A stretch of DNA of 64,000 bases from the NCBI RefSeq assembly GCF_029633915.1, contig NZ_CP091092.1, positions 1 to 64,000 of the forward strand, written 5' to 3'. The notes under the pieces were generated by a model, which did not search any database, was not told the origin of the DNA, and saw nothing but the letters and a program-made list of their open reading frames with translations. Shown here piece after piece: positions 1-10,239 of the stretch. The stretch is from Methanomicrobium antiquum. Its GTDB lineage: Archaea > Halobacteriota > Methanomicrobia > Methanomicrobiales > Methanomicrobiaceae. Numbering within the stretch: the first letter of the stretch is position 1; each line of letters starts with the position of its first letter. The position numbers and the translations under genes are program-made.

Positions 1-387
1 ATGCTTATTCAGGACATTAAGAATTTAGAATACTTCCGTTCTGGCGACAACTGTTTATTATGCGAACTTTTACACCCTGAGAAAATAAAAGGCACTTTGC
101 CTGAGAAACTCTCAATGAACTACAGTATAGCTCATGCAATAGTTCCTCGTGGTGAAAAATCACTTCCTCACAGACTTAAAAGTTCATCTGAGGTATATTA
201 CATACTTTCAGGGAGTGGAAAGATGCATATCGGAGATGAATCAGAATCAGTCTGTTCCGGTCAGGCAGTTTATATTCCACCGGGAGATGTTCAGTATATT
301 GAAAATACAGGCGATTTAGATCTCGTTTTTCTTGCAATTGTAAGTCCTGAGTGGAGTTTGGAGGATGAAGAAGTAATATTGGATTAA
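1..387 (+). CDS. Small single-domain cupin protein
   Basis: This 128-residue protein is a single cupin barrel. Cupin motif 1 is seen around residues 51-71 (G51, H57, E64, G71) and motif 2 around 93-104 (PPGD, then NTG). The second histidine of motif 1 and the usual histidine of motif 2 are missing (Q98 stands there), so metal binding may be reduced. The first base of the window is the A of the ATG, so a longer upstream start cannot be excluded. Small cupins of this type include sugar isomerases, dioxygenases and ligand sensors, and the sequence does not choose among them. The next gene starts about 100 bases downstream on the same strand. Confidence 0.8.
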   Translation: MLIQDIKNLEYFRSGDNCLLCELLHPEKIKGTLPEKLSMNYSIAHAIVPRGEKSLPHRLKSSSEVYYILSGSGKMHIGDESESVCSGQAVYIPPGDVQYIENTGDLDLVFLAIVSPEWSLEDEEVILD

Positions 388-493
388 TAATCCCTGAATT
401 TGATTTAGTTGCCGGATAACCAGATATAAGTATCATCTCTGGCAAAACCAAACTGTTTTATATTGACTGAAAAGAGATATTTTGTGATTAATA

Positions 494-2017
494 ATGGGTA
501 AGAAGAGTGGAAAAAAAGAGGCCGGAGGGAGAGAAAGAAGCAATATTATCTCCGGTGAGGAAAAATATCAGGTTAAATCCTTAAAAGATCTAAATTCAGA
601 AAACTTAAAAGGAGTTTTAATGCATAACCGGTATGCACAGATGCTTATCCTGCTTGTCATTGCCGGATTTGTGCTTCGTTTCTACAATCTTGGATTTAAT
701 TCAATATGGCTGGATGAGGGATCAACTCTTGGTTTTGCAAAGCAGTCTTTATCCGGTATCTGGGCCGCAACTTCAGGAGGAGAATTCAACCCGCCACTTT
801 TTTACTATATGGAGCATTTCATGCTTGTCTTTGGCGACAGCGAATTTACTCTGCGTTTTTTGCCGGCCCTATTTGGCTCTCTTACTGTTCCTGTAATGTA
901 TCTTATCGGAAGGGAAATCTCAGGAAGATTGGGAGGGATAATTGCGGCCGCTTTAATGGCATTTTCAACATTTCACATCTTCTACTCACAGGATGCACGT
1001 GCATACACAACAATGCTCTTCTTCTTCTCAATAGCAGTCTTCTTTTATCTTCTTGCATTAAAATCAGACTCTTATAAAGACTGGATTTGCTTTGGTGTTT
1101 TTTCTGCACTTTCTTTCTGGACGCATTTTTATGTTTTTGTAGCGATAGGAATTCTAATCCTGCATGCTTTGATTGTTAAAAGAGAATTAATAATTCGGGA
1201 TATTAAAACAATAAAGCCGGTTTTAATCGGATTTTTATCATTTTTAATTGTAGCTCTTCCTATAATTTATGTGACAGTGGGGCTTTTTTTTAAAAGAACA
1301 TCAGCAGCTCCTACGTGGGGTCTTTCAGGAGTGGATGTTTTTACAAGCACACTTATATTAATTTCAGGAAGTGAAATTTATCTTACTTTAATATTCTCAG
1401 TTCTTGCAGTTATTGGAATAATTTATCTTTTTATCAATGAAGATAAAAGAAACTATGCATATTTAATAATCCTTTCATTAATTCTGCCTTTTATTGTCAG
1501 TATTATTTTATCATCAAAAATACCGATGAGTCCAAGATATCTGATTTATATCCTTCCATTTTATTTTACTGCAATTGGAGCGGCTTTTGGATTTGTTCCC
1601 AAAGATATTGATTATAAGAAAGTTGCGGCTTTGGCAATGGCTGTTTTGTTTATAGTAAGTATTCCTTATTTTACAGCTTATTATACAAGTTATTCCAAGA
1701 ACGACTGGAGAGGCTTTTCAGGGGCATTATCAGACATTACAGAAGATGGAGACTATGTTGTTGTAATGCCCGGATATATGAGACAGCCGCTTGATTATTA
1801 TTATGACAGTAATATTGACGGTGTAATTGAGTTAACTGCGGATGATAGTGAAATGCTCGGAAAAATAGAGCTGCAAAGAGGAAACACGACTGCATATTAT
1901 GTTGTTACGTGGGATCTAACCGCGGCAAACCCGGAGGGTGATGCTCTTTTATGGCTTAACACAAATACATTGACAGTTGGTCAATACATGGGAATATATC
2001 TTCTTAAATCAAAGTAA
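494..2017 (+). CDS. GT39/PMT-family membrane glycosyltransferase
   Basis: A polytopic membrane protein of the ArnT/PMT type (glycosyltransferase family 39), which transfers sugars from a polyprenyl-phosphate carrier outside the membrane. The family's acidic motif follows the first membrane helix (WLDE, residues 72-75), and FYSQDARAY near residue 165 is also typical. About ten hydrophobic segments are visible, followed by a soluble C-terminus. The listed ATG has no ribosome binding site. An in-frame ATG at 620 has GGAG five bases upstream and would remove a 42-residue charged, lysine-rich tail, so 620 may be the true start. The next gene makes a Dol-P-sugar synthase, the expected donor source. 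Confidence 0.85.
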   Translation: MGKKSGKKEAGGRERSNIISGEEKYQVKSLKDLNSENLKGVLMHNRYAQMLILLVIAGFVLRFYNLGFNSIWLDEGSTLGFAKQSLSGIWAATSGGEFNPPLFYYMEHFMLVFGDSEFTLRFLPALFGSLTVPVMYLIGREISGRLGGIIAAALMAFSTFHIFYSQDARAYTTMLFFFSIAVFFYLLALKSDSYKDWICFGVFSALSFWTHFYVFVAIGILILHALIVKRELIIRDIKTIKPVLIGFLSFLIVALPIIYVTVGLFFKRTSAAPTWGLSGVDVFTSTLILISGSEIYLTLIFSVLAVIGIIYLFINEDKRNYAYLIILSLILPFIVSIILSSKIPMSPRYLIYILPFYFTAIGAAFGFVPKDIDYKKVAALAMAVLFIVSIPYFTAYYTSYSKNDWRGFSGALSDITEDGDYVVVMPGYMRQPLDYYYDSNIDGVIELTADDSEMLGKIELQRGNTTAYYVVTWDLTAANPEGDALLWLNTNTLTVGQYMGIYLLKSK

Positions 2018-2034
2018 TTAGGGATTACATATAA

Positions 2035-3150
2035 ATGACCCGATATTCTCTTACAATAATCATCCCTACTTTTAACGAGATAGAAAATATTGAAAATATA
2101 ATCATTGCTGTATCCGGTGTTTTGAAAAACAGCGGGATTGAAGGGGAAATTCTTGTTGTTGATGACGATTCAAAGGATGGAACAGTAGATTGTGTAAGAG
2201 AACTTTTAAAGACTCATCCTGAACTTTCACTTATAGTAAGGCCTGATGATCACGGTCTTTCACAATCTGTTGTTGAAGGCTTTCAAAAGGCAAAAGCGGA
2301 TATTATCCAGGTTATAGATGCAGATTTTTCTCATCCGGTTGAACTCATCCCTAAATTTTATAGTGCGATAAAAGATGAAGGATATGATGTCTGTATTGGA
2401 AGCAGGTACACAAAAGGCGGGGATATTGAAAACTGGCCAATAAAACGCCGGATTATATCACTTGGTGCAACAGTTTTTGGAAGAGTTTTGTTTCCGGAGA
2501 TAACTGATCCGGTAAGCGGTTTTTTTGCAATAAAAAAGGAAGTTGTATATGATGCTGACTTAAAACCCCGCGGGTACAAGATTTTGATGGAGGTTTTGGG
2601 GAAAGGCAGATGGGAAAATTTTAAAGAAATTCCTTTCACTTTCAGGGACAGGGAAGAGGGGGAGAGCAAACTTAAATTTTCAACAATTCTTGATTATATT
2701 GGCCAGTGTACTGACATAGGGGTGTATGCATTCAGGCACAGGGAGACCAATGTCTGGAAGGAATGGAAAAAAGTAATTAAATTTGGATTTGTTGGAATCT
2801 CCGGCATTTTTGTGAATACCGGAATTTTGTTTGCACTGACTGAATATATAGGCTTTTATTACCTTGTTTCTGCAATCTTTGCCATTGAAGCGTCTATAAT
2901 TACAAATTTCCTACTTAATGACTACTGGACGTTTGATGGTGGAAATAATAGTCGGATGGCTAAAAAATGGAAGAGATTTGTATCGTTTCAGGTTGTCTCG
3001 GTGCTTGGTGTTGTGATAAATCTGGCTGTTTTGTTCATTCTCACTGAATTTATTGGTTTATGGTATATTTTGTCCAATATTGCCGGAATATTTGTTGCTT
3101 TTATATGGAATTTCTTTATCAACAGGAATTTTACGTGGCGGAGAGGATAA
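2035..3150 (+). CDS. Dol-P-sugar synthase (GT2) fused to GtrA domain
   Basis: The first 230 residues or so form a GT-A fold family 2 transferase (TIIIPTFNE at the start, VVDDDSKDGT near residue 40, DADFSHP as the DXD site near residue 98). The last 120 residues form a GtrA-like unit of four membrane helices. The fusion matches archaeal dolichyl-phosphate mannose synthases, which load a sugar from a nucleotide donor onto dolichyl phosphate. The gene starts 17 bases after the GT39 gene and is probably co-transcribed with it. The donor sugar cannot be read from sequence. Confidence 0.9.
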   Translation: MTRYSLTIIIPTFNEIENIENIIIAVSGVLKNSGIEGEILVVDDDSKDGTVDCVRELLKTHPELSLIVRPDDHGLSQSVVEGFQKAKADIIQVIDADFSHPVELIPKFYSAIKDEGYDVCIGSRYTKGGDIENWPIKRRIISLGATVFGRVLFPEITDPVSGFFAIKKEVVYDADLKPRGYKILMEVLGKGRWENFKEIPFTFRDREEGESKLKFSTILDYIGQCTDIGVYAFRHRETNVWKEWKKVIKFGFVGISGIFVNTGILFALTEYIGFYYLVSAIFAIEASIITNFLLNDYWTFDGGNNSRMAKKWKRFVSFQVVSVLGVVINLAVLFILTEFIGLWYILSNIAGIFVAFIWNFFINRNFTWRRG

Positions 3151-3384
3151 ATATTAGAGATTTTAGAATGAAAAAAGAAAATTTTAGAAGCATAATTTGA
3201 AATAAATAATACATTAGATAAATAAAAATTATGTCATTGATGAAAATTTTAGGGGGTTAAATTGAATCTAATTGCTATATTTTTTATTTTAGGGTCAGAA
3301 TGCCAATAAAATTGATAATATCCTTTGACTAAATTAATTACCCTGATTTATTATCATATAAGTAACTAATAGTAATCCTACTTA

Positions 3385-4104
3385 ATGACTCAACCAGTTC
3401 TTACTGTGGCTATACTCGTATATAACGATGTAATGGCACTTAAATTGGCTGTACCAAAATCTCTTGAAGTACTAAATATAATGGATGTACCATATGAAAT
3501 TCTGATTGTTGAGGATGCAAGTACTGACGGTAGTTATGAAGTAGCAACTGAATTTGCCAGTCATCCTATGATCCGTTTAAATCATAGCGACATTCGCAGA
3601 GGAAAGGGAGGTGCTTTAAATGATGCAGTTTTAGATTCAAGAGGTAGTATCTTTTGTTTTTATGATGTAGATTTATCGACTGATCTTATACATCTTCCTG
3701 ATCTGGTAGGGTTAGTACAAAAAAATGCAGATATTGCTATTGGATCACGTATGATTGCCGGAAGCCAGGTTATACGCAACAATAAAAGAAACCTATCCAG
3801 TTCAATATTTAATTTTCTTGTTCGTTTTCTGTTAAGAAGTGAAATAAAAGATCATCAGTGTGGCTTTAAAGCATTTAAAAAAGATAAGCTAATGAAAATT
3901 CTTCCTTGTGTTTCTTCAAAAAAATGGACGTGGGATACTGAAATATTGGTACTTGCACAAAAAAAAGGATATATTATTGAGGAAATTCCGGTAAATTGGA
4001 CAGAAACGGGTAAAACAAATCTTTGTTTTAAGGATACTTTTGAAATGGGCATATTTGTCCTTAAATTTGCATTGAGAATGCATCAATTTAAATGTATAGA
4101 ATAG
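3385..4104 (+). CDS. GT2 glycosyltransferase (Alg5/DPM1-like)
   Basis: A 239-residue family 2 glycosyltransferase without membrane helices. It has the N-terminal nucleotide-binding region (VAILVYNDV, then IVEDASTDGS near residues 46-55) and a DVDLSTD acidic motif near residue 97. The HQCGFKAFKKD segment near residue 160 is typical of the dolichyl-phosphate glucosyl/mannosyl transferase group. It lies 234 bases after the Dol-P synthase and ahead of a YfhO-like membrane protein, consistent with a surface-glycan cluster. Upstream is AT-rich DNA with no other gene. The acceptor is unknown. Confidence 0.85.
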   Translation: MTQPVLTVAILVYNDVMALKLAVPKSLEVLNIMDVPYEILIVEDASTDGSYEVATEFASHPMIRLNHSDIRRGKGGALNDAVLDSRGSIFCFYDVDLSTDLIHLPDLVGLVQKNADIAIGSRMIAGSQVIRNNKRNLSSSIFNFLVRFLLRSEIKDHQCGFKAFKKDKLMKILPCVSSKKWTWDTEILVLAQKKGYIIEEIPVNWTETGKTNLCFKDTFEMGIFVLKFALRMHQFKCIE

Positions 4105-4366
4105 ATTTTTTTCAAGAGATTGATCTGTTTATATAAAAATTCTCTTATTTTTAGATTTCCTGCTCTTATTTTTAAAAATCTTCTTGTTTTAGCTGATTAC
4201 TCTCTTAATGAATGCAAAGAGTTTGTTGATTATCATTAAATTTTATATTATAAGATTGTTAATAATGCTTTTTTTCATAAAATATGTGTATATAAGTATC
4301 ATTAAGAAAATTTTAAAAACAGAAAAATCAATTATCTCTAAATATAATTAGAATATAGGAGACAGC

Positions 4367-6706
4367 ATGAATCAATTACTTGATTTTTTACTTAAAAAAA
4401 TAACAGTTAATAATTTTATTTTATTTTTTATGCCTCTATTTCTTGTGTTTGTTGCATTTTATGACATAATTATAACAAGAAATTCATTTTTTGGGGGATG
4501 GCATGATATTTTGCATTATCATCTAACTGATTTGATATATCAAAAAGGTTTTTTTTTGTGGAATAATTTATGGATAACCGGTTTTCCGGAATTTGCAAGT
4601 CCTCAATCTGATTTTTATTATCCATTTGCACTGTTTTTTTCAGCTTTATTTGAAGATATATTCATGCAGGCAAACTTCAATGTCATGCTTCACCTTTTGA
4701 TAGCATTTTTCACTTCATATCTTCTCTTTACTCATGTTAGTGAAAACAAAACATATCTTGCAATTTTTTCATTAAGTTATGTATTTTCGTCAATGATGCT
4801 TTTAAGGGTCCTTGCAGGTCATGAATTAATAATATGTGCACTTGCCTGGACTCCGCTTTTGTATTATTCATTCGCAAATATACTTTATAAATCAGAAATT
4901 AATATTAAAAATATTGTAATTTTCACTCTTTCATCTGCTTTAATCTTTTTAACTGGAGCATTGTATTATATCGCTTTTCCATATATTTTCATGGCCATTT
5001 TTTTACTTTACTTTATAATAACACAAAAAACTGATATTAAAGCAGTAATTGCCATTGCTGTAGCAACTATAATATTTTTATTGATATCTGCGGTAAAGGC
5101 CATTCCTTCAATACAGATTTCTGATAAAATAACACGAATAGATGGAGTAATTGATCCATTCAATGGCGGGGGGTCTTTGGAGAGCAATCTGGCATCATTT
5201 ATTTTTGGAACTCCAATCAATCAGGGCTATTCTTTCACCGGTCTGCAGTATGGACTTCATGAAAGTGCTATATTTATTGGTGCAATTGGAGTATTTCTGG
5301 CAATAATCGCTTTAGTTTATGGCAAAAAAATAATTACAGTTCCATCGTTTTTCTCTATTGTTTTTGCATTAATTTGGGCTGATGGTGGTAAAACGGTCTT
5401 CTCATTTATCCATCTTCTTCCTTTTTTATCTTCATTCAGGTGTCCCGGGAGGATTTTTGGCTCATTACTTCCGATTTTTATTCTTTTAAGTCTGTATGGA
5501 CTTTTAATTATTTCTCAAAAAATAAAGGAAGATAAATCATTCAGTCTGGATTCTTCACAAAAAAAGCATTTCTTATATGGATTGCTGATAATAATTGCTG
5601 TAAAACTTCTTGAACTGCCATTTCAGGAAATGGCTTCTGTTGAATTTTTAATAGCTTCTATTTTGGTTATATGTCTTTTAGCGGCTATCTTTTTCAATAA
5701 ACTGACAAAAAACACTTTGGTATATTTATTCCTTATAGGTATATTTTCAAACATTGCGTTTTTGATTATTAATTTTTCATTTACTGCAGTGACTTTGATA
5801 AAAGCTTTTATTTTTGCGATTGTTATCCTGATTATTATAATATGCGAATTAAAACAAAATTCCTTTGACAAAAAATACGATCTGATTTCCATATTGGTAT
5901 GTCTAAACATCATACTTTGTTGTGTTGCAGGATTATCTTTTGTAAAACCAAATATTCCAGGATTTGAGTCAAGTCCTGCAAATGATATTGTCCTTGAATT
6001 CAACAGTCTGCCAACAGATAATGTCCAGAAATGGGCAGTCACTACAGGATGGGCATTTGAAGATATGGATTATACATACGTATTTATGACAAATGGAATT
6101 CATTCTGTGAGTGCTTACAATGCATATTATCTGAATAATATGCTTCCTGTTTTCTATACTATTGATAATAATGTGTATTCGATTGCGGATTATATAGTTG
6201 ATACAAATTATTTGAAAACAGGAGAACTGGCAAATGAGAATTACACAGCAATGGTTGATGGTGTGCCAATAACTGTTCCGGAAAAAATTTTGTCAAATGT
6301 CTTTGTTGTAAGGGAAAATGAAATAATTCCTGCAGATATTTTAAAATTCACGCCTGATGAGGTTATTGCAGAAGGTAATTTTAAGAAAGGTGATGTTGTT
6401 GTATTAAAGACTGCATACTATGATGGCTGGAAAGCAAATGGACAGGATGCAGAATCTGTTGTAAGTATGGTTGGTCATGGGATAATTTCAGATACTAATA
6501 GGGTTGTATTTAAATTTGAACCATCTTCGTTTGTTTTAGGCGCATTTTTCTCTGTTATGGGGTTGGTTTTGCTTGTAGCTTTGATAGTATTCAGAAGAAG
6601 AGTTGAAGCAGTATTTTTTGAAAACAAAGGACTTTCAGATGATAAAATAAATGAAAAGAAAGTAACTGAAAAGAAAACGAAACCAAAAAGCCAAAATAAA
6701 AAATAA
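4367..6706 (+). CDS. YfhO-like multispanning membrane protein
   Basis: A 779-residue protein with about a dozen hydrophobic helices over residues 15-530, an extracytoplasmic domain (about 535-715), one more helix (about 720-745) and a lysine-rich tail. The SFRCPGRIFGSLLPIF segment, and a late domain containing TAYYDGWKANG, resemble YfhO/GT-C type proteins that help glycosylate envelope polymers in bacteria. GGAG (in taggagacagc) precedes the ATG. It follows three glycosyltransferases, so a role in moving or transferring lipid-linked glycan is likely. The family match is by eye and the function is inferred. Confidence 0.65.
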   Translation: MNQLLDFLLKKITVNNFILFFMPLFLVFVAFYDIIITRNSFFGGWHDILHYHLTDLIYQKGFFLWNNLWITGFPEFASPQSDFYYPFALFFSALFEDIFMQANFNVMLHLLIAFFTSYLLFTHVSENKTYLAIFSLSYVFSSMMLLRVLAGHELIICALAWTPLLYYSFANILYKSEINIKNIVIFTLSSALIFLTGALYYIAFPYIFMAIFLLYFIITQKTDIKAVIAIAVATIIFLLISAVKAIPSIQISDKITRIDGVIDPFNGGGSLESNLASFIFGTPINQGYSFTGLQYGLHESAIFIGAIGVFLAIIALVYGKKIITVPSFFSIVFALIWADGGKTVFSFIHLLPFLSSFRCPGRIFGSLLPIFILLSLYGLLIISQKIKEDKSFSLDSSQKKHFLYGLLIIIAVKLLELPFQEMASVEFLIASILVICLLAAIFFNKLTKNTLVYLFLIGIFSNIAFLIINFSFTAVTLIKAFIFAIVILIIIICELKQNSFDKKYDLISILVCLNIILCCVAGLSFVKPNIPGFESSPANDIVLEFNSLPTDNVQKWAVTTGWAFEDMDYTYVFMTNGIHSVSAYNAYYLNNMLPVFYTIDNNVYSIADYIVDTNYLKTGELANENYTAMVDGVPITVPEKILSNVFVVRENEIIPADILKFTPDEVIAEGNFKKGDVVVLKTAYYDGWKANGQDAESVVSMVGHGIISDTNRVVFKFEPSSFVLGAFFSVMGLVLLVALIVFRRRVEAVFFENKGLSDDKINEKKVTEKKTKPKSQNKK

Positions 6707-6928
6707 AAAAGCAAACCTAAAATCCAACTATAACTTTTTTTTGAATTATTTAATGCTATTAAAAGATTATTCTGATAAACCTGATAATATTCTTTGGTTT
6801 TTCGGTATATATTGCCGGTTAGGAAATTTTCATGAAGGAATTATTCCCTTGTGAAAAATAATCATTTCATGAGTGATTATCATCAAAATCCTGAATGGAT
6901 TAAAAAAAAAGAAATTAATCAGGTTTAT

Positions 6929-7462
6929 TCAAACCAGATTTTTATACCAGATATCCACATTTGCTGTAACAATTTTATCTTTCTGGTTCCACAAAACAAT
7001 GTTTAGATACTCCTCAGAATAAACCTCAATCTCTTTATAATTCACATCATCGTAGCGTTCTATTGGTGTAAATTCACCTGCATTGGTTGCAATCTTGTTT
7101 TTGAAGTTTGAAAGCTCCTTATCATTTAAGAAAAGAACTGTTATAGGATGATTTGCCGTAACTTTGATTTTTAAAGCCTTGAATTTTTGTCCGTTTACAT
7201 TTGGACTGAATACAAAATATCCCCATAGAGCTTTTAGTGTAACATCGTTTGAATTCTCACGCCATACAATCCAGTCCAAATCCTCAGGAGAAGGTTGGCT
7301 TTCAGTAATCTCAGCAACTAATGTGGGAGTGGGGGTTGGCACAGCAGTTTCCTGCTCAATCTTCTGACTGTTCGTGCCCGTGCATCCTGCAAATACTATC
7401 GCCGCAATAAAAAGAACTGCTGAGGCCAAAAAAACAATTTTTTTATGATTTATGTCAAACAT
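6929..7462 (-). CDS. Predicted lipoprotein
   Basis: A 177-residue exported protein. Residues 8-25 form a hydrophobic signal ending in a lipobox-like VFAGC, so Cys26 is the likely lipid anchor. A Thr/Pro-rich linker follows and then a domain of about 120 residues. I do not recognise that domain; it looks beta-rich and carries YWFNVS-like aromatic stretches near its end. The gene is convergent with the YfhO-like gene and stands alone. It is probably a cell-surface protein of unknown function. Confidence 0.65.
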   Translation of the reverse strand: MFDINHKKIVFLASAVLFIAAIVFAGCTGTNSQKIEQETAVPTPTPTLVAEITESQPSPEDLDWIVWRENSNDVTLKALWGYFVFSPNVNGQKFKALKIKVTANHPITVLFLNDKELSNFKNKIATNAGEFTPIERYDDVNYKEIEVYSEEYLNIVLWNQKDKIVTANVDIWYKNLV

Positions 7463-7587
7463 TTCAAATCACCAGTGTCGAGAGTTTATCAAAATAGTAT
7501 ATAGAGCTTTTCATTAATATGAAGGCTGTAGTATCCGGAAAATAGTTTTTCCCGGGTTCAGATTTAGAACTGATGTCTGATTACATT

Positions 7588-8394
7588 TTAAATTCTGACA
7601 GGAACTCCTCTATCTGCGAGGTATTTTTTGACATCTCCTACAGTCATCTCTCCGAAATGAAAAACTGATGCGGCAAGACAAGCGTCCGCATGTCCGTATA
7701 CAAAACCGTCATAGAAGTGCTCTAATTTTCCAACACCGCCTGAAGCGATGACAGGAATTTTAACCTCTGATGCGATTTTGGATGTAATTGGTATATCAAA
7801 TCCTTCCTTAACTCCGTCTGTCTCCATGGAAGTTAACAGAATTTCTCCACAGCCGAGTCTTTCAGCCTCTTTTGCCCATAAAACCGCATCAATTCCGGTC
7901 TGTTTGCTTCCGCCGTAGATAACAACCTCATACCAGCACTCACTTCCATCCGGCATAGAAATTATAGTGACATCATCTGAAAGGTTGTCATTTCGCCTGA
8001 CATCAATTGCCGATACAATACACTGGTTTCCAAATTTCTCCGCTCCCTGTCTTATAAGGTCAGGATTTTTAATTCCGCTTGTGTTAATGGAGACTTTATC
8101 TGCACCGGCACGAAGAAGTGAGTGCATATCATCAACCGAACTAACTCCGCCTCCGACTGTTAAGGGAAGGAATAATTCATCAGCCGCACGGCGGATTACG
8201 TCAATTAATGCACTTCTGTTCTCCTTTGAAGCTGTGATGTCTAAAAATACAACCTCATCTGCACCCTGTTCGTTGTAGCGGGCCGCAAGTTCAACCGGGT
8301 CTCCTGCATCGCGAAGGCCGAGAAAATTTGTGCCTTTTACAACACGGCCGTCTTTTATGTCAAGGCATGGAATTATTCTTTTGGTAAGTGTCAT
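7588..8394 (-). CDS. hisF: Imidazole glycerol phosphate synthase cyclase subunit HisF
   Basis: HisF is the cyclase half of imidazole glycerol phosphate synthase. It uses ammonia from HisH to turn PRFAR into IGP and AICAR in histidine synthesis. The barrel starts with [16 protein letters not shown] (catalytic Asp of strand 1), has SAIDVRR in the strand-5 region carrying the second catalytic Asp, and ends with the phosphate-binding [11 protein letters not shown]. Its 268 residues are normal for the family. No hisH or other his gene lies beside it, so the pathway is scattered in this genome. A small gene of unknown function lies 48 bases upstream on the same strand. Confidence 0.96.
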   Translation of the reverse strand: MTLTKRIIPCLDIKDGRVVKGTNFLGLRDAGDPVELAARYNEQGADEVVFLDITASKENRSALIDVIRRAADELFLPLTVGGGVSSVDDMHSLLRAGADKVSINTSGIKNPDLIRQGAEKFGNQCIVSAIDVRRNDNLSDDVTIISMPDGSECWYEVVIYGGSKQTGIDAVLWAKEAERLGCGEILLTSMETDGVKEGFDIPITSKIASEVKIPVIASGGVGKLEHFYDGFVYGHADACLAASVFHFGEMTVGDVKKYLADRGVPVRI

Positions 8395-8442
8395 TTTATC
8401 TAAACCTGTTTAATTTGATTTTTAATTTTCTTAACTGAAGCA

Positions 8443-8709
8443 TTATTTTGAATCAGTCTCTCTGAACCATTCCTTTCGGCCCTGACGACATCTGTCCCTT
8501 GTCTTCTCAACTGTTATCTCGTAATGCTCAATTGCGGTTTTTACGCGTCCTGAGTCTTTTGTGATATCTGAAAAAGTGCCGTTGGAATTTTTTCTCCAGA
8601 TAGTGCCTGAATTTTTATCAATATAGCATTCACGGGGAACAAACTCGCCGTAATGTATCAGTTCCTCTTTTAAACCTTTGTTAACCGGTACAAGCACTTT
8701 GTTTTTCAT
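8443..8709 (-). CDS. Small uncharacterised protein
   Basis: An 88-residue, charged, soluble protein with no membrane segment or signal that I can see. The middle holds an IWRKNSNGTFSDITKDSGR stretch and the C-terminus a basic helix containing CRQGRKEWF. I do not recognise the family. A GGGGGAGA ribosome binding site (ctctccccc on the + strand) lies just upstream of the ATG. The gene is 48 bases upstream of hisF on the same strand and may share its transcript. Confidence 0.55.
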   Translation of the reverse strand: MKNKVLVPVNKGLKEELIHYGEFVPRECYIDKNSGTIWRKNSNGTFSDITKDSGRVKTAIEHYEITVEKTRDRCRQGRKEWFRETDSK

Positions 8710-8810
8710 CTCTCCCCCTGCTGTAGATTTTGTGTGCCGGAATGGTAAATAACTATTACCTTGGGGGTTGAAAATAATAAGCAGTTTGATAGTTTTATAA
8801 AGGTGAGAAT

Positions 8811-10037
8811 TTGAATACAGGCGAACTTAAAATGAGCTGGGCCAGGCAGTATATGCCTGTTCTTGGCGAAATCAGAAAAAGATTTGAGGCTGATAAGCCG
8901 TTATCGGATACAAAAATTGCAATGGCGCTTCATGTCGAGGCAAAAACAGCGGTACTTGTCGAGACTCTTGCTGCAGGAGGCGCTGAAGTATATATCACCG
9001 GATGTAACCCTCTTTCAACACAGGATGACGTTGCACAGGCCTTAAATTCTGTAAATGGCGTTCACTGCTTTGCAAAGCGTGCATGTAGTGTTGAGGAGTA
9101 TTACGGTGGAATCGATAAGGTTTTAGACGCAAATCCGACTGTGACAATCGATGACGGAATGGACTTAATTCACCGCCTTCACACCGAAAGACGCGAGCTT
9201 TTGGACAATATCACCGGCGGGTGCGAAGAGACGACAACAGGTATTCACCGCCTTCGCTCGATGGCGGCTGATGGGAAGCTCGAATTTCCGGTAATTGCCG
9301 TTAATGACACTCCTATGAAACGCTGTTTTGATAATGTCCATGGTACAGGCGAGAGCGCTCTTTCAGCAGTTATGATTACGACCAACACTTTAATTGGTGG
9401 AAAATGGTTTGTTGTTGCAGGATACGGTTACTGCGGACGTGGTCTTGCAAAGATGGCTCATGGTCTTGGCGCAAAGGTAATTGTCACTGAGATTGACCCA
9501 AGGCGTGCACTTGAGGCTCATATGGACGGCTATCATGTAATGACAATGGATGAGGCGGCAAAGACTGGAGATATTTTTGTAACAACTACCGGAAATACAT
9601 CTATTATTACAGGCAGGCATTTCCCTCTTATGAAGGACGGTGCAATTTTGTCAAACGCAGGGCACTTTAATGTCGAAATTGACATCCCGTGGCTTGAGGC
9701 AAACAAGGAAGGCTTTGAACAGCGTGACGGAATTGACACATACGTGATTAAGGGTAAGAAAATAAGCGTTTTGGCAGAAGGCCGCCTTGTAAACCTTGCC
9801 GTTCCCAAAGGTATGGGTCATCCGGTTGAGGTCATGGATTTATCATTTGCACTTCAGGCATTATGTTCTGAATACATCAAAAACGAAGGCCAAAAGCTCT
9901 CCGGCGGTGTGTATGAGGTGCCAAATGAGATTGATATTACGGTTGCTTCATTAAAGCTTTCATCTCTTGATGTTTCGATTGACAAATTAACCGAATACCA
10001 GGAGAAATACATGACCAGCTGGGATATCGGAACTTAA
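8811..10037 (+). CDS. ahcY: S-adenosylhomocysteine / S-inosylhomocysteine hydrolase
   Basis: The enzyme splits S-adenosylhomocysteine (or, in methanogens where this has been tested, its deaminated form S-inosylhomocysteine), the by-product of SAM-dependent methylation. The NAD-binding Rossmann segment VVAGYGYCGRGLA is near residue 205, and HVEAKTAVL and NDTPMKRCFDN are family landmarks. 408 residues is typical for archaea. The TTG start is chosen because AGGTGA lies four bases upstream; the in-frame ATG at 8832 has no such site. The gene stands alone and diverges from the small gene upstream of hisF. Confidence 0.93.
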   Translation: MNTGELKMSWARQYMPVLGEIRKRFEADKPLSDTKIAMALHVEAKTAVLVETLAAGGAEVYITGCNPLSTQDDVAQALNSVNGVHCFAKRACSVEEYYGGIDKVLDANPTVTIDDGMDLIHRLHTERRELLDNITGGCEETTTGIHRLRSMAADGKLEFPVIAVNDTPMKRCFDNVHGTGESALSAVMITTNTLIGGKWFVVAGYGYCGRGLAKMAHGLGAKVIVTEIDPRRALEAHMDGYHVMTMDEAAKTGDIFVTTTGNTSIITGRHFPLMKDGAILSNAGHFNVEIDIPWLEANKEGFEQRDGIDTYVIKGKKISVLAEGRLVNLAVPKGMGHPVEVMDLSFALQALCSEYIKNEGQKLSGGVYEVPNEIDITVASLKLSSLDVSIDKLTEYQEKYMTSWDIGT

Positions 10038-10039
10038 AT

Positions 10040-10195
10040 GAATATACAGAATCTGCCAAATATTCACAGCTGAATAAAAATTATCTTGAACCACTTCGTA
10101 AAAAAGAATTCATCGAAATTAAAGGAAAAGGGAGAGCTGCACGAATTTTTATCACAGAAGATGGAAAAAATATATTAAAATTCCTACCTAAGTAA
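10040..10195 (+). pseudogene. C-terminal remnant of a winged-helix protein
   Basis: An open frame with no start codon begins inside the last bases of ahcY and runs to TAA at 10193-10195. Its translation (NKNYLEPLRKKEF, then IFITEDGKNIL) looks like the recognition helix and wing of a winged-helix DNA-binding domain. Only about 50 residues remain and the N-terminal part is missing, so I read it as a decayed gene end. It sits in the same scar as the Fic gene and the hsdR fragments. Confidence 0.45.
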
Positions 10196-10239
10196 ATTTT
10201 TATTTTTTTCATCAGCTTAATTTCCCCCTATCAAATTTC

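Noticed and set aside
6836-6885. Possible further copy of the CATGAAA repeat
   Set aside because: TTTTCATGAA and ATTTCATGA words occur but the order and arm pairing of the family are not kept.
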